DNA of 64,000 nt from Rapana venosa (GCA_028751875.1 CM054151.1:44188855-44252854); one strand, 5' to 3'; shown: positions 47,205 through 59,309, numbered from the stretch's first letter. The notes: a model not told the origin generated them from the sequence alone. Numbers and translations are program-made.

Positions 47205-47545
47205 CGCCTGGACAAACCCGTTACCTCCACCACTGAAATAATAGTCCACCACTCCTAACTTGTGGCACTTTTCCTGACATTTACAAATGTTCTTTAGTAA
47301 AACCTCTGTTACAGAAATCCCTTGTTCTGAATGATTTTTTAAAAATTCGGCCCGTTTCAAATCTACCTTTTCTTTACAAACTGTCAGAAAGAATTATTCT
47401 TTTTCAACTTCGTGACATCTGTCTCAAAATCATTTCCTGAGTCATATGCAGTCAGCAAACAGACCACACCACAGTACAGAAACTGCTCTGCTTAAAAAAG
47501 TAAATGGAACCGCAACATTAAAACTTTTTTGGATCTGTCACTGCC
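47205..47545 (+). mobile_element. CR1/L2-like LINE remnant: RT fingers segment
   Basis: With two or three frameshifts the translation gives a PDIYKCSLVKPLLQK-like piece (about 47275-47320), RPVSNLPF equivalent (about 47350-47378), a KLSERIILFQLRD segment (47378-47420), and QSANRPHHSTETALLKKVNG (47447-47508). The last matches the conserved QSAY--HSTETALL motif of CR1/L2 reverse transcriptases. The sequence differs clearly from the L2 copies at 52-59 kb, so it belongs to another subfamily. Confidence 0.75.
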
Positions 47546-47554
47546 TTTGCCTGC

Positions 47555-48025
47555 CCAACACACATTTTCTTAATAGACTTTACCCCCATGTATTTTTTCA
47601 ACTTTCCGCTCATGTTAATTTTAGATTTACCGTCATGTAATTTTTTTAAAAATTTACCCCTCTGTACATTTTCAACTTTTTCTGCTCTGTATAATTTCAA
47701 CTTCGTCAGACTTCCACCTGAATTTGCTTTCCTTTCAAGCGCACAACTTGGTGTCTTCCCCGACCCCTCCCCGACTTGATTTTCTGCCTTTTCCTTTTTG
47801 CGGCGCCACAACGTTTGTACAGAAACTTTAACAATTCAAAACGCTCTGCAAGATTGATTTTAGAGCCCAAAAAACTGCAAGATTGATTTATAAGAGCCCC
47901 AATATGCAAAATTGATTTGAGAGCCCAAAACCCGCAAGATTTATTTTTTGAGCCCCAAAACCCGCAAGATTTATTTATAGAGCCTCAAAACTGCAAGATT
48001 GATTTTTAGAGCCCAAAGACACAAT
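47555..48025. repeat. Two short tandem arrays
   Basis: At 47580-47710 TTTCAACTTT/TCATGTAATTTT-type words recur about every 23-30 bases. At 47840-48020 a unit of about 30 bp (CTGCAAGATTGATTTTTAGA, GCCCCAAAA) repeats about six times. The sequence between is unassigned. Confidence 0.75.
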
Positions 48026-48345
48026 TTTTATCACCCCCCCTCTCTGATCTCTCCTTATCTCGGGGCCTTTTTCTGCAAGTATTCAGTTAAAACCCTGGAT
48101 TTTAACTCTTTTGGGTGTACTCCCAAATATGTCATTGGATGATTCACAATACCACCTAAGGACAAATGTGATCTAGTTTGATTCAGTCTCTTCCCAAATC
48201 TAACAAACATGAATCTTTTGGCCAGCCTGTCTTTTTTATTCTACCCTTCTGTCTGCAACACTTTGCCTAGGACTCCCCCCCTCTTTTTTTTTCTTTATTC
48301 AAAAACCATTAGAAACATCGTTTTAATTTCTCTTTTAAAATTTTC
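48026..48345. other. No gene seen
   Basis: Unassigned; no domain found. Confidence 0.4.
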
Positions 48346-48349
48346 CCCA

Positions 48350-48480
48350 AAGGTGTGTGTGTGGTGTGTGTGTGTGTTGTTTTGTGGTGTGTGTGTGGTG
48401 TGTGTGTGGGTGGGGAAAGGAGAGAGAGAAGAGGAGAGAGAGGAGAGAAGAGGAGGAGAGAGAGAGAGGAGAGAGATTTT
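48350..48480. repeat. (GT)n followed by (GA)n
   Basis: GT repeat at 48353-48412, then GA repeat at 48418-48476. A compound microsatellite. Confidence 0.9.
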
Positions 48481-48930
48481 TTTAATTTGAAGGAGGGGTA
48501 AAGGATGGTTGGGGTAGGGGGCATTTTAAAATTTCTGAATAAAAAGATTATTTGGTTTTAAATAGGGGAAAAGAAGGGAAAAAGGGGGAAAGGGGGTTTT
48601 GGGGGGGGATTTTTTATGTGGATTTTTTTGAAATGGTTGTTGGTGGTAGGGGTTGGATTGCTGTTTCAAATTTTGGGAATGGGTTTCTTTGAAAAAAAAT
48701 AAATTGTTGAAGCGATCAATTTTTTTTGGGTGATGGAATAGCATAATATTTTTTTTAAACATGATCTATCAAAGAAATTTTAATAAAAAATATATTTCAA
48801 AAGAAAAGAAGGAAAACAAACACTTTTTTTAAATGATCATTAATGAAAAAAAATATTTCAAAAAAACAAACTTTAAAAGTTAGAAAGAACAAATAAAATT
48901 CATCTTTTTGGGGGTGTACCTTTTTTTCCT
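48481..48930. other. No gene seen; AT/G-rich
   Basis: Homopolymer-rich sequence leading into the next array. Confidence 0.45.
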
Positions 48931-48934
48931 TTTT

Positions 48935-51075
48935 TTTATTGTTTGTTGTGGAAAATTTATGTGGGGTTTTTTTGTATATGAAAATAGATCTTTTGTTTGT
49001 TTTTGTGGGAATTTATATGGATTTTTTATTTTTTGGGAGGGGGGGGGGGAGGATATGTGTGAGAATTATACATGTGGGGGGTTTATTTACTGTGGGAATT
49101 GTAATTGTGGGTTTTTTTTAAATTTTGGGGGAAATTTTAAAATTATGGAAGAGGGGTTTTGGGGGGAATTGAAAAATTGTTTTTTTAATGTGTGGGGGAA
49201 ATTTATAATTCTGTTTTCTTTCTTCTTTTTTTTTTTAACCCCTTTAATCACTGCAGATTTCTCTGTGTAAATTTAGGCTGTTCCCTGGAGAGCGCGTTGC
49301 CCAAGGGGAGTGCCCTTTTTATTTTTTTTATTTCAAACGTTTCATGTGTGGGAATTTTTTAATTTTGTGTTGCTGTTTTTATGTGGGAATTGATTATTAT
49401 GTGGGGTTTTGGGGATTTGTGTAGGAGCTGATAGATTATGTGGCTTTTTAAGTTTGGGTATTGATATATGTGGGGGAGGGGAGCATTTATGTGTGTGAAT
49501 TGATAATTATATGTTTTGTTTATATTTTGTGAACATTGATCATTACATGTTTTCTTTATATGTGTGGACATTGATCGTTACGTGTTTTGTTTATATGTGG
49601 AAATTGATAATTATGTGGGTGTTTTATAGTGTTGGAAATAATGTTTTTTATATATGTGTGTGTGTGAATTGATAAATTACTTGGTTTGTTGATATGTGTG
49701 GAAAATGATAATTAGTTGTTTTGTTTATATGTGTGTGGAAATTGGTATTTATATGGGGGTCATATGTGTTGGAAGTTTTTTAAGGTGTTGGAACTAATAT
49801 GTTTATTTATATGTGTTGGAATGAATATGTTTATTTGTATGTGTTGGAATTAATGTGTTTCTTTGTATGTGTTGGAATTAATAAGTTTATTTATATGTGT
49901 TGGAATGATATGCTTATTTGTAATGTGTTGGAATTAATATGTTTATTTGCATGTGTTGAAATTAATATGTGTATTTGTATGTGTTGGAATTAATATATTC
50001 ATTTATATGTGATGGAATTAATATATTCGTTTATTTGTGTTGGAATTAATATGTTTTCATATGTGTTGGAAATAATGTATTTTTATATGTGTTGGAAATA
50101 ATGTATTTTTTATTTGTTGGAAATATTTTTAGTTATATGTGTTGGAATAAATTTGTTTATTTGTATGTGTTGGAATAAATTTGTTTATTTGTATGTGTTG
50201 GAATTAATATGTTCATGTAATTTGTTGGAATTAGTATGTTTATTTGTATGTGTTGGAATTAATGTTTATTTGTATGTGTTGGAATTAATAAATAATTATT
50301 TTCATATGTGTTGGAAATAATGTATGTTTTACTTGTTGGAATTGATGTGTTTATTTATAATTTTATTATGTGTTGGAATTAATATTATTTGTTATATGTG
50401 TTGGAAATAATGTATGTTTTTATATGTATGTGGAATAATGTATGGTTTTTATGTGTGTTGGAAAGAATGTATGTTTTTTATATGTGTTGGAAGTAATGTA
50501 CGTTTTTATATCTTGGAAATATGGGTTTTTTATATGTGTTGGTATTAATGTATTTTTTATGTGTTGTAAATAATATATGCTTTTTATATGTTTTAGAAAT
50601 AATGTGGGTTTTTTTAACATGTATGTGAAATAATTATGTGGGTTATTTTTGTGTGTGGGAATTGATAACTATGTGTTTTTTATTATTTGTGGAAATAGGC
50701 TAAGTGATGTGGGTTTGTTGGGGGTGGAGGAGGGGGGGGGGAGTTCAAATTGATAATTATGTTTGGTGGAGGGGGATAAATACGTGTGGAAAATGATAAT
50801 TATGTGTGGGGTTTTTATGTGTGGGAAATAATTATGTGTGGCTTTTTATGTGGGGGAATTGATAAATTATGTGTTTTGTGTGGAAGGTGATAAAATTATA
50901 TGTTTTGTGTGATATGTGTGGAAGTGATAAATTCTGTGTTTTATTTGATATGTGTGGGAAGTTATAAATTATTATTTTTTTGTGTGATATGTGTGGAAGT
51001 GATGAATTATGTGTTTTGTGTGATATGTGTGGGAAGTGATAAATTATGTGTTTCGGGTGATGTTTGTGAGAAGCG
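48935..51075. repeat. Large TG/AT minisatellite, unit about 28 bp in the core
   Basis: The core (49790-50340) repeats TGTGTTGGAATTAATATG then TTTATTTGTA about every 28 bases. The flanks (48935-49780 and 50640-51075) hold related TGTGTGGGAATTGATAATTA/TGTTTT words with longer, irregular spacing. Open frames such as 49799-49993 (CWNEYVYLYV-type repeats, period about 9.3 residues) come from the repeat and shift frame at each unit, so they are not proteins. Confidence 0.88.
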
Positions 51076-51139
51076 AAGTGTGTTGTGATTGAATTGGAGT
51101 GGGATGTTTGGTCTTGGAACTGAATGGGGGATACCTCCC

Positions 51140-51250
51140 CTGATAACTGTAGTCTTTGTGATCAGTGAAGTGAAATGATGTCAGATGTTTGTTTTATCAG
51201 AAATGATTGTGAAGTGAAATGTCAGATGTTTGTTTTATCAGAAATAGTAG
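51140..51250. repeat. Tandem pair of about 47 bp
   Basis: GAAGTGAAATG.. TCAGATGTTTGTTTTATCAG followed by AAAT occurs twice in direct succession (about 51165-51205 and 51210-51247). Confidence 0.8.
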
Positions 51251-51975
51251 CAGAACCAGGTATTTTTCCATTTTTCTTCCTGTGATTTTTGAGGTATGAG
51301 CATATTCTTAAAAATGTGTGTGTGTGTGTTTTGTGTGGGGGGGTGGGGGGGGGGGGCTGGGGGGTGGGGGGGGGCTGTAATTAAGAACAAAGGAAGTCCC
51401 ACAAGTAGCAGTGGAGGAAAACAAGTGCAGACAACTGATTACAACTTCTTACAAAGATTTTTTGAAATCCTCAGAATAAAATTTGCAACAATAGCTGTTC
51501 AGGTATTTCTGAGTAAGAACCAGTCACTTTGTGTGCACATTGTGAACACACACAACTTGCACATACGCACATATACATGCATATATATACATGCACTTGC
51601 ACAAGCATGGTTTGTCGTGTGTGAAAGTATACATGCTCGCATACACATGCACGTACGCATGCGTGTGCACGCACACACACACTCACATGCACACACACAC
51701 ACACACACACACACAGATGTGTGTGAGGATCTTTAAAATGCATACTTAACCTTTAAGCTGCGTACACAAAGGGGAGCAAAGCATTGGCAGGGCTGCACAT
51801 GAGGTGAGTGGAAAGTTGATAAAAATCATCACTGGCCCTCAGTGTATCAAAGCTGTTGAGGTTTAAACCTATGACCCCCTACAAGAGAGTGATTAGGATC
51901 ATGAGCACAAACCCCTGATACCTCACAAACAGGGGCCCATAAATGCGCATGTGTGCGCACACACGTGTGTACGCT
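51251..51975. other. GT and CA tracts, otherwise unassigned
   Basis: GT/G tract at 51313-51375 and CA-rich tract at 51535-51715 with GCATGC and CGCACGCA words. The remainder (51376-51534 and 51730-51975) may be 5' sequence of the L2 element that follows; no ORF1 is recognised. Confidence 0.5.
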
Positions 51976-51979
51976 ATTT

Positions 51980-54922
51980 TCATCTTCAACCTCTCCACCT
52001 CCTTCAGATCTCCTTCAAGTTTGTTTGTTCAATGTGCAGTCTGTCTGTCCAAATGGAAAAGTCGACTACATTTCCGATTTCAATCTCTGAAAAAAACATT
52101 GACTTAACCTTCCTCACCGAAACTTGGCTTAACCACATGGCCATGAGCCAAAAATAAAACAGCTGACTCCTCCTGGATATAAAACTATTTCTTTCCCCCG
52201 ACTCTCTCGAGGAGGTGGGATTGCCATCATTCTCAAAGACACATTGGAACGGTCTCTTTCTTTCAGTCACAACCTTCAATTCTCACATGAATCTTTTGAA
52301 GTTTGCGAAATCAATCTCAACCTACCTGGCCACTCTATTACTATCTGCTGCCTTTATCGTTCACCTCCCAGCCGTAAAAACAACCTAACATCTTCTCTTT
52401 TTCACCAAGAATTCCAGTCACTCCTCGACCACTACAGCCTCTCTCCCACTAAACTTATAATTCTTGGTGACTTCAACTTCCATTTCGACATCCAGTCTTC
52501 TCCAGATGTCAAACGTCTTTCTCTTTCTCTGTCCAACCATTCTCTCTCTCAACTGGTAAATGAAGCAACGCACAGATCTGGTCATATTTTAGACTGGCTG
52601 ATTACTAATGCTTCATTCAATTTTGTCACATCTGTTTCTGTCACCGACGAACTGCATTCTGATCATTCCGCCATTATTTTCCATCTCAACATCACAAAAC
52701 CTGTCAGAAAGAAGAAATATGTTACTCGTCGCAATCTTAAGGCCTTAGACATTCATACCTTCTCTTCACAAGCTTCCCAACGTTTTTTACAAACCTCTGA
52801 CCACACTGACCTCTCTGATCACTATAACACTATTCTCCGCCAACTGCTTGATGAGCATGCACCTCCTACTGATCATCTCCTCCCTGACAGACTCTGTGCG
52901 CCATGATATACCCAAGACATCTTGATAGCGAAGCGCAAACGCCGGCAACTAGAACGGCAGTGGCGGAAGTCAAAAACCGAAATCAACAAACAGCTTTTCC
53001 GAAAACAAATAAACAAAGTCAAACTCTTAATCCATTCAGCAAAGACAGACTACTACTCTTCCCAAGATCTCTGTGCTACATCCATAAAATCTCTTTTTTC
53101 CCTCACCTCAAATCTCCTTGGATCTGCAAAAAAAACTCCTCTGCCTAACACCCACAGCCTGTCTGAACTTCCATCCATATTTTCTGCCTTCTTTTCAGAC
53201 AAAGTTCGAAACATACGCTCCAGACTGGATCAGACTCAATTCCAGCCTGCGCCTCCTGATCCCCAGTTCACTGGCACTCCTCTCTTTTCCTTCCATCCCA
53301 CAAGTGAAAAAGAAATCATGACAATTCTGAAGGAAATGACTATAAAATCATACGATCTTGATCCCATACCTGCTCCTGTTTTCTCACAATGCCTTCCACA
53401 ACTTGTACCTATTATCACTTAAATAGTAAACTCATCTCTTGTCTCAGGAAATTTTCCATCAGCTCTTAAAACAGCAATAGTCACACCTCTACTGAAAAAG
53501 CACGACCTCGATCCCAACATTCGGAAGAATTATAGGCCTGTCTCAAACTTACCCTTTGTCTCTAAAGTACTAGAAAAAGTCGTTCTCAAACAGCTCAACA
53601 TTCACCTTCATTCCAATGATCTCCTTCCCACTTTTCAATCTGCCTATCACCCCAACCACAGCACCGAAACCACCCTAGTCCACACTTTAGATACACTTCT
53701 ACTTGCTTCCGATGCAGGAAAAATCTCCCTCCTCACTCTTCTTGACTTATCTGCAGCCTTTGATACCTTAGATCACTCAATTCTTCTTTCTCGCCTCCAA
53801 AATACGTTTGGTATTAACGGCACAGCCCTCACCTGGTTTACTTCATACCTCACAGACAGGTTCCAGAAAGTTATTGTAAACAAAATTCAATCAAAACCTG
53901 TCAAAATGGAATGTGGAGTCCCGCAGGGATCAGTCCTGGGCCCTGTTCTCGTTACTCTCTTCACTTCTCCACTCTCACATAATTATAATAAACAACCACC
54001 ATATTGATCATCATTTCTATGCCGATGATACTCAGCTTCAGTGCAGTGATACTGTTGAAAACTTGCCTTCCTTCCTGACAAATATGTCCTACTGCCTTCA
54101 AGACATTCAAAACTGGATGACTCAGAACAAGTTACAACTTAATGCCGATAAAACCAAAGCCATGCTCATAGGGACCCAACATAAACTTTCCTCTATCGCA
54201 AAAACTTCAATAGAATTCGGCAATACATCAGTTCCTTTGTCCAACTCTGTGAAGTATTTAGGAGTAGTTCTTGACAACACACTCTCTATGAAAAAATTCA
54301 TCACCCAGACCTGCCAGTCTTGCTACTATCAATTACGGCGCATAAGCGCGATTCGCAAGTATCTGTCCACTGATGCAACTTCCAAGCTTGTCACATCTCT
54401 CATTCTTTCACGTTTAGACTACTGTAATTCTCTTTTGGCTGGCCTACCAGCATCATCTATCCACTCTCTTCAACGGATACAAAACTCTGCAGCTCGACTG
54501 GTCCTAAGAAAGAAAAAATCTGAACACATCACTCCTCTTCTGCGATCTCTTCACTGGCTGCCTGTCTCACAAAGACTGGAGTATAAAATCAATACCCTCT
54601 GTTTCAAATGTCTCCACAAATCTGCACCCTCTTATCTCTGTAACTGTCTTGACCTGTATACTCCATCCTGTTCCCTTCGTTCAGCCGCAGATACTTTGTG
54701 CTTTGGAACACCCAGATTCAAACAAACCACTGTTGGCCGTCGCTCCTTCTCTGTTTCTGGTCCATCCACCTGGAATGACCTCCCTCTTTCACTCCGCTAA
54801 AAGCCTTTACTTGATACCTTCAAATCCAGCCTCAAAACACACTTATTTCCTACCTGAGACTTTTCCCCCAAATATCTGTCCCTAATTTTCAACAGCATCT
54901 TTCACCTTCTAAGTGTTGTTCC

Positions 54923-54957
<35 letters not shown>

Positions 54958-55160
54958 GTGTGTGGTGTGTGTGTGTGTGTGTGTGCATGCGTGCATACGT
55001 GCGCGCGCATGGTTTTGAAATCTGTTGTTCATTATGTTTAAGGAGAGTTGCATGCCTGTAAATGATTGAGTGCAAGCGCTTCGATTTGTTTGTTTATTTA
55101 CAAGATTCAGCGCTATATAAATTCCATTGATTATTATTATTATTATTATTATTATTATTT
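51980..55160 (+). mobile_element. L2-like (CR1 superfamily) LINE, copy 1, nearly complete ORF2
   Basis: The element encodes, with breaks, an apurinic-type endonuclease, a reverse transcriptase and a C-terminal region. Endonuclease landmarks are LTETWL (52113-52130), GDFN (52466-52477) and SDH (52658-52666). RT landmarks are RPVSNLPF (about 53536), DLSAAFD (about 53744), PQGSVLG (about 53922) and FYADD (54015-54029). The coding region ends near 54858, followed by a 3' UTR with a GT microsatellite, a conserved tail (TACAAGATTCAGCGCTATAT, 55099-55118) and (ATT)n to about 55160. Breaks are a frameshift between about 52150 and 52240, TGA at 52904-52906 (TGG in copy 2), TAA at 53420-53422, a frameshift near 53990-54010, and TAA near 54799. 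It is therefore dead but fairly young. Identification rests on motif order and the family-typical sequence; the 5' boundary and ORF1 are not resolved. Confidence 0.9.
54925..55012. repeat. (GT)n microsatellite inside the L2 3' UTR
   Basis: Two GT runs joined by GGGGTGTGTGG, ending in GCATGCGTGCATACGTGCGC. A matching tract lies at the same place in copy 2 (59062-59128). Confidence 0.9.
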
Positions 55161-55254
55161 TGTTCCATTTCCTCACAAAGATTTTTAAAATGTAGGCTAC
55201 TATGCGTTGATTTTAAATCTGTATTGTGGGCATTAAATTCCTGAAATCAAAATG

Positions 55255-55870
55255 CTAGAGTAGAAGTGATCACCGAAATCAAACATGCCTTCATGTATTG
55301 TCCCTGAAAGGCATCAGTGTTACTTTTTGCTGGGTTCATTCCCACTGTGTGATCATTCCTAATGAATGGGTTGATAGAGCTGCACAACGAGGAGCACGCA
55401 ATATTGAAGGATCACTTATAGTAAATATTTCGTTAGACTTGCGAGAGGGTTACGAACTTTTAAAGCATACTTCCTATAATAAGGCTATTAAAAAATTGTT
55501 AAATTCTAATTGTTATTACACTAAAAATTGCCTAAATATGACGGATGTACAAAACACTAAGCGTTTCTGTGCAAAGCCACCTATGTCTACTTCCAGAAAT
55601 ATATCAAGCTTGGTTTATAGATTCAGTTTAAATGCTCTTCGCACAAAATACTGCAAGAACATACTATGCATGTGTGGGAAACAAATAAGCGTCAGACATC
55701 TACTGACAGGTTGTCCTAGAATTAAAGAAATCGCTTCTATTACATTAAAAGATCCCTTACTTTTAGAATCATCTGTAACACTTAAAAGCATCCTAAACAA
55801 TGATTTACTTCTTTGCAGAATTTCTGAATGTCTGCTACACAGCCCTGTCGTTATCTTCTTGTGATTGATC
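55255..55870 (+). mobile_element. RNase H-bearing LINE remnant (C-terminal end)
   Basis: An open frame at 55298-55864 (about 188 residues) starts within an RNase H domain: ISVTFCWVHSH, then NEWVDRAAQRGA, where the Asp after NEWV is the usual last RNase H catalytic acid. About 100 residues on it has CMCGKQISVRHLLTGC, a Cys/His pattern seen at the C-terminus of RNase H-containing non-LTR elements. The frame stays open without repair, which suggests limited decay. The RT and endonuclease parts are not present upstream. It probably belongs to the I/Jockey-like group with RNase H; the clade is not certain. A TTAAA/TAATAAATG stretch near 55879-55900 could be the 3' end. Confidence 0.75.
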
Positions 55871-56180
55871 ACCCTGCTTTAAAGCTTATCATTTAATAAA
55901 TGTTCTGTAAACCTCTCTAAATGCCCTTTGTTTTTTACCCCATACTTTGTGCTAATATCTACGTAGAATATGTTAATGTTCCCCAAATCCAAACTTTTTG
56001 GCTAGTTATAGTACCTATTTTTAGTTCTCAGAGTTTTTCTTGTTCTATTTGTTATCCTTGACTGGTTGAAGATTTAGAAACATGTTCTTGTTTATTCCCC
56101 TATAGTTCTTTCAAATAGTAAGACCCTAAGTTCTTTATAACTATTTGTTGCTTAGGTCATTTTATTGGCACACACACACA
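55871..56180. other. No gene seen
   Basis: AT-rich sequence. No domain found. Confidence 0.4.
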
Positions 56181-56183
56181 CGC

Positions 56184-56214
<31 letters not shown>

Positions 56215-56410
56215 ATATATATTATTATATATATTTATATATATATATATTCGTCTAATATCACTTTAAGTGAACATATGTAAAATTGAAGACACACACA
56301 CACACACACATACTTTACATACACACACGCACGCACGCACGCAAGACCATACTGGCATGCACACATGCAAATAAAAGTGTGCGCATACACACACATGCAT
56401 ACACACACAA
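56181..56410. repeat. (TA)n then CA-rich tract
   Basis: TA runs with ATTAT interruptions at 56185-56250, then ACACACAC-rich sequence with GCACGCACGCACGC (56329-56342). Confidence 0.85.
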
Positions 56411-56414
56411 GCAC

Positions 56415-56500
56415 ACATATATAATAATAATAATAATGTATGGAATTTATAAAGCGCTGAATCTTGTAAAGCAACAAGTCAAAGCGCTCAGATGACTTTT
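56415..56500 (-). mobile_element. Tail of the L2-tailed SINE, inverted
   Basis: Reverse complement reads CTGAGCGCTTTGACTTGTTG, CTTTACAAGATTCAGCGC, TTTATAAATTC and (ATT)n. This follows the tail of the SINE at 21582-21765 and resembles the L2 3' tail. The SINE head is not present. Confidence 0.65.
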
Positions 56501-56548
56501 TTTGTTATATCGAGGATAATGGAATAAACATGAACTCCCAGGTTAAAA
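56498..56548 (-). mobile_element. Tail fragment of the tRNA-derived SINE family
   Basis: TTTTTTTGTTATATCGAGG then ATAATGGAATAAACATGAACTC corresponds to the 3' tail found at 34315-34350. Only the tail is present. Confidence 0.6.
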
Positions 56549-56593
56549 ACATGACATATTTCAATAAATCTCATATGCATGCATGTATGTTCT

Positions 56594-56605
56594 CACACAC
56601 ATACA
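56594..56605. repeat. Candidate target-site duplication, left copy
   Basis: CACACACATACA is repeated exactly at 59309-59320, directly beyond the (ATT)n tail of the L2 copy 2. Because the word is CA-rich and the flanks are CA-rich, chance repetition is possible. Confidence 0.5.
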
Positions 56606-56608
56606 CAG

Positions 56609-59058
56609 TAAACTAATAATTCTTGGTGACTTCAAATTTCATTTGGATAATCAATCTTCTCCAGATGTCAAGCGTCTTTCTCTTTCTCTGTCCAACCATT
56701 CTCTCTTTCAACTGGTAAATGAAGCAACGCACAGATCTGGTAATATTTTAGACTGGCTGATCACTAATGCTTCATTTAATCTTGTCCCATCTGTTTCTGT
56801 AAATGATGAACTGCATTCTGACCATTCCGCCAATCTTTTCCACTTAACATCACAAAACCTGTCACAAAGAAGAAATGTGTTACTCGTTGCAATCTTAAGG
56901 CCTTAGCCATTCAATCCTTCTCTTCTCAAGCTACAGAACGCTTTTCGCAAACCTCTGACCACACTGACCTCGCTGAACACTATAACACTGTCCTCTGCCA
57001 ATTGCTTGACAAGCATGCACCTCCTACAGACCATCTCCTGCCTGACAGACCCTGTGCGCCATGGTACTCTCACGATTTATTGATAGGGAAGCGCAAACGC
57101 CGCAACCAGAACGTCAGTGGCGGAAATCAAAAACCGAAATCAATAAACAGCTTTTCCGAAAACAAGTAAACAAAGTCAAACACTTAATCCATTCAGCAAA
57201 GACAGACTACTACTCTTCCCAAGTTCTCTGCGCTACATCCATAAAATCTCTTTTTCCCCTCACATCAAATCTCCTTGGATCTGCAAAAACAACTCCTCTG
57301 CCTAACACCTACAGCCTGTCTGAACTTCCATCCATTTTGTCTTCCTTATTTTCAGACAAAGTCCGCAGCATATGCTTCAGACTGGATCAGACTCCTTTCC
57401 AGTCAGCGCCTCCTGATCCCCAGTTTACTGGCACTCCTCTCTTCTCCTTCCATCCCACAAGTGGAAAAGAAATCACAATTCTGAAGGAAATGACTATAAA
57501 ATCATGTGACCTTGATCCCATACCTGCTCCTGTTTTCTCACAATGCCTTCCACAACTTGTACCTATTATCACTTAAATAGTAAACTCATCTCCTCTGTCA
57601 GGAAATTGTCCATCAGCTCTTAAAACCGCAATAGTCATACCTCTACTGAAAATGCACGGACTCGATCCCAACATTCTGAAAAATTATAGACTTGTCTCAA
57701 AGTTATCTTTTGCCTCTAAAGTACTAGAAAAAGTTATTCTTAAACAGCTCAACAGTCACCTTCATTCCAATGATCTCCTTCCCACTTTTCAATCTGCCTA
57801 TCGCCCCAACCACAGTACTAAAATCACCTAGTCCACACTTTGGATACACTTCTACTTGCTTCCGATGCAGGAAAAACCTTTCTCCTCACTCTTTTTGATT
57901 TATCTGCAGCCTTCCACTCTATAGATTTACTCAATTCTTCTTTGTCACCTCCAACATACCTTTGGTATTAATGGCACAGCCCTCACCTGGTTTACTTCAT
58001 ACCTCACAGACCGATTCCAGAAAGTTATCCTAAACAAAACTCAATCAGAACCTGTCAAACTGGAATGTGGAGTCCCACAAGGATCAGTTCTGGGCCCTGT
58101 TCTCTTTACTGTCTACACTGCTGAACTCTCACATATAATAATCCACCATCACCATTTCTGACGATGAAACTCAGCTTCAATGCAGTGATACTGTTGAAAA
58201 CCTGCCTTCCTTCCTGACAAATATGTCCAACTGCCTTCAATACATTAAAAACTGGATGACTCAGAACAAGTTACAACTTAATGCTGATAAAACCGAAGCC
58301 ATGCTCATAGGGACCTAACATAAACTTTCCTCTATCGCAACAACTTCAATAGCATTCGGCAATACGACAGTTCCTTTGGCCAACTCTGTGAAGTATTTAG
58401 GTGTAGTTCTGGACAATACACTCTCTATGAAAAGATTCATCACCCAGACCTGCCAGTCTTGCTACTATCAATTACGGTGCATAAGAGCATTTTGCAAGTA
58501 TCTGTCCACTTACGCAACTTCCAAGCTTGTCACTTCTCTCATTCTTTCACGTTTAGACTATTGTAATTCTCTTTTGGTTGGCCTACCAGCATCATCCATC
58601 AACTCTCTTCAACCCATACAAAACCCTCCAGCTTGAATGGTCCTAAGAAAGAAAAAATCTGAACACAACACTCCTCTTCTGCGATCTCCTCACTGGCTGC
58701 CTGTCTCACAAAGACTAAAGTATAAGACCAATACCCTCTGTTTCAAATGTCTCCACAAATCTGCATCCTCTTATCTCTGTAGCTGTCTTAACTTGTATAC
58801 TCCATCCCGTTTCCTTCGTTCAGCTGCAGATACTTTGTGCTTTGGAACACCCAGATTCAAACAAACCACTATTGGCTATCACTCTTTCTCTGTTTCTGGT
58901 CCATCCACCTGGAATGAACTTCCTCTTTTGCCTCGCCAAAAGCCTTCACTTGATACCTTCAAATCCAGCCTCAAAACGCACTTATTTCCTACCTGACACT
59001 TTTCCTTCATATTTTTTCCTACTTTTTCAACAGCATCTTTCATCTCCTTTATCACCAC

Positions 59059-59113
<55 letters not shown>

Positions 59114-59249
59114 CGCACGCGCGTGTGTGCATAAACTTGAAATATCTTATGTTATTTGAGGAAAGTTGCATGCCTGTAAATGATTGAGTGCAAGCGCTTC
59201 AATTTGTTTCTTTTACAAGATTAAGCGCTATAAAAATTCCATATATTAC

Positions 59250-59308
<59 letters not shown>
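56609..59308 (+). mobile_element. L2-like LINE, copy 2, 5'-truncated
   Basis: Begins inside the endonuclease domain (TTGGTGACTTC at 56622) and runs collinear with copy 1 to the tail TTACAAGATTAAGCGC (about 59213) and a long (ATT)n run (about 59247-59308). The longest open pieces are 56583-56906, 57061-57576 (same linker as copy 1), 58376-58636 and 58637-58996. The conserved GDFN reads GDFK and the polymerase YADD box is destroyed (TTCTGACGATGAAACTCAG, 58157-58175). It shares the premature TAA after PQLVPIIT with copy 1 (57574-57576). Truncation at the 5' end is normal for target-primed reverse transcription. Confidence 0.9.
59062..59128. repeat. (GT)n microsatellite in the L2 copy 2 3' UTR
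   Basis: Pure GT run ending in GCGCGCGCGC and ACGCGCGTGTG. Position is equivalent to 54925-55012 of copy 1. Confidence 0.9.

Positions 59309-59309
<1 letters not shown>

Noticed and set aside
49799..50320. Short repetitive Cys/Trp/Tyr peptides
   Set aside because: They arise from the 28-bp minisatellite; the period is 9.3 residues, so no frame is maintained.
51447..55190. Possible long target-site duplication around L2 copy 1 (ACAAAGATTTTT at 51449 and CACAAAGATTTTTAAAATG at 55174)
   Set aside because: The match is imperfect, A/T-rich, and the left copy is 500 bases from the first recognisable coding sequence; it could be chance.
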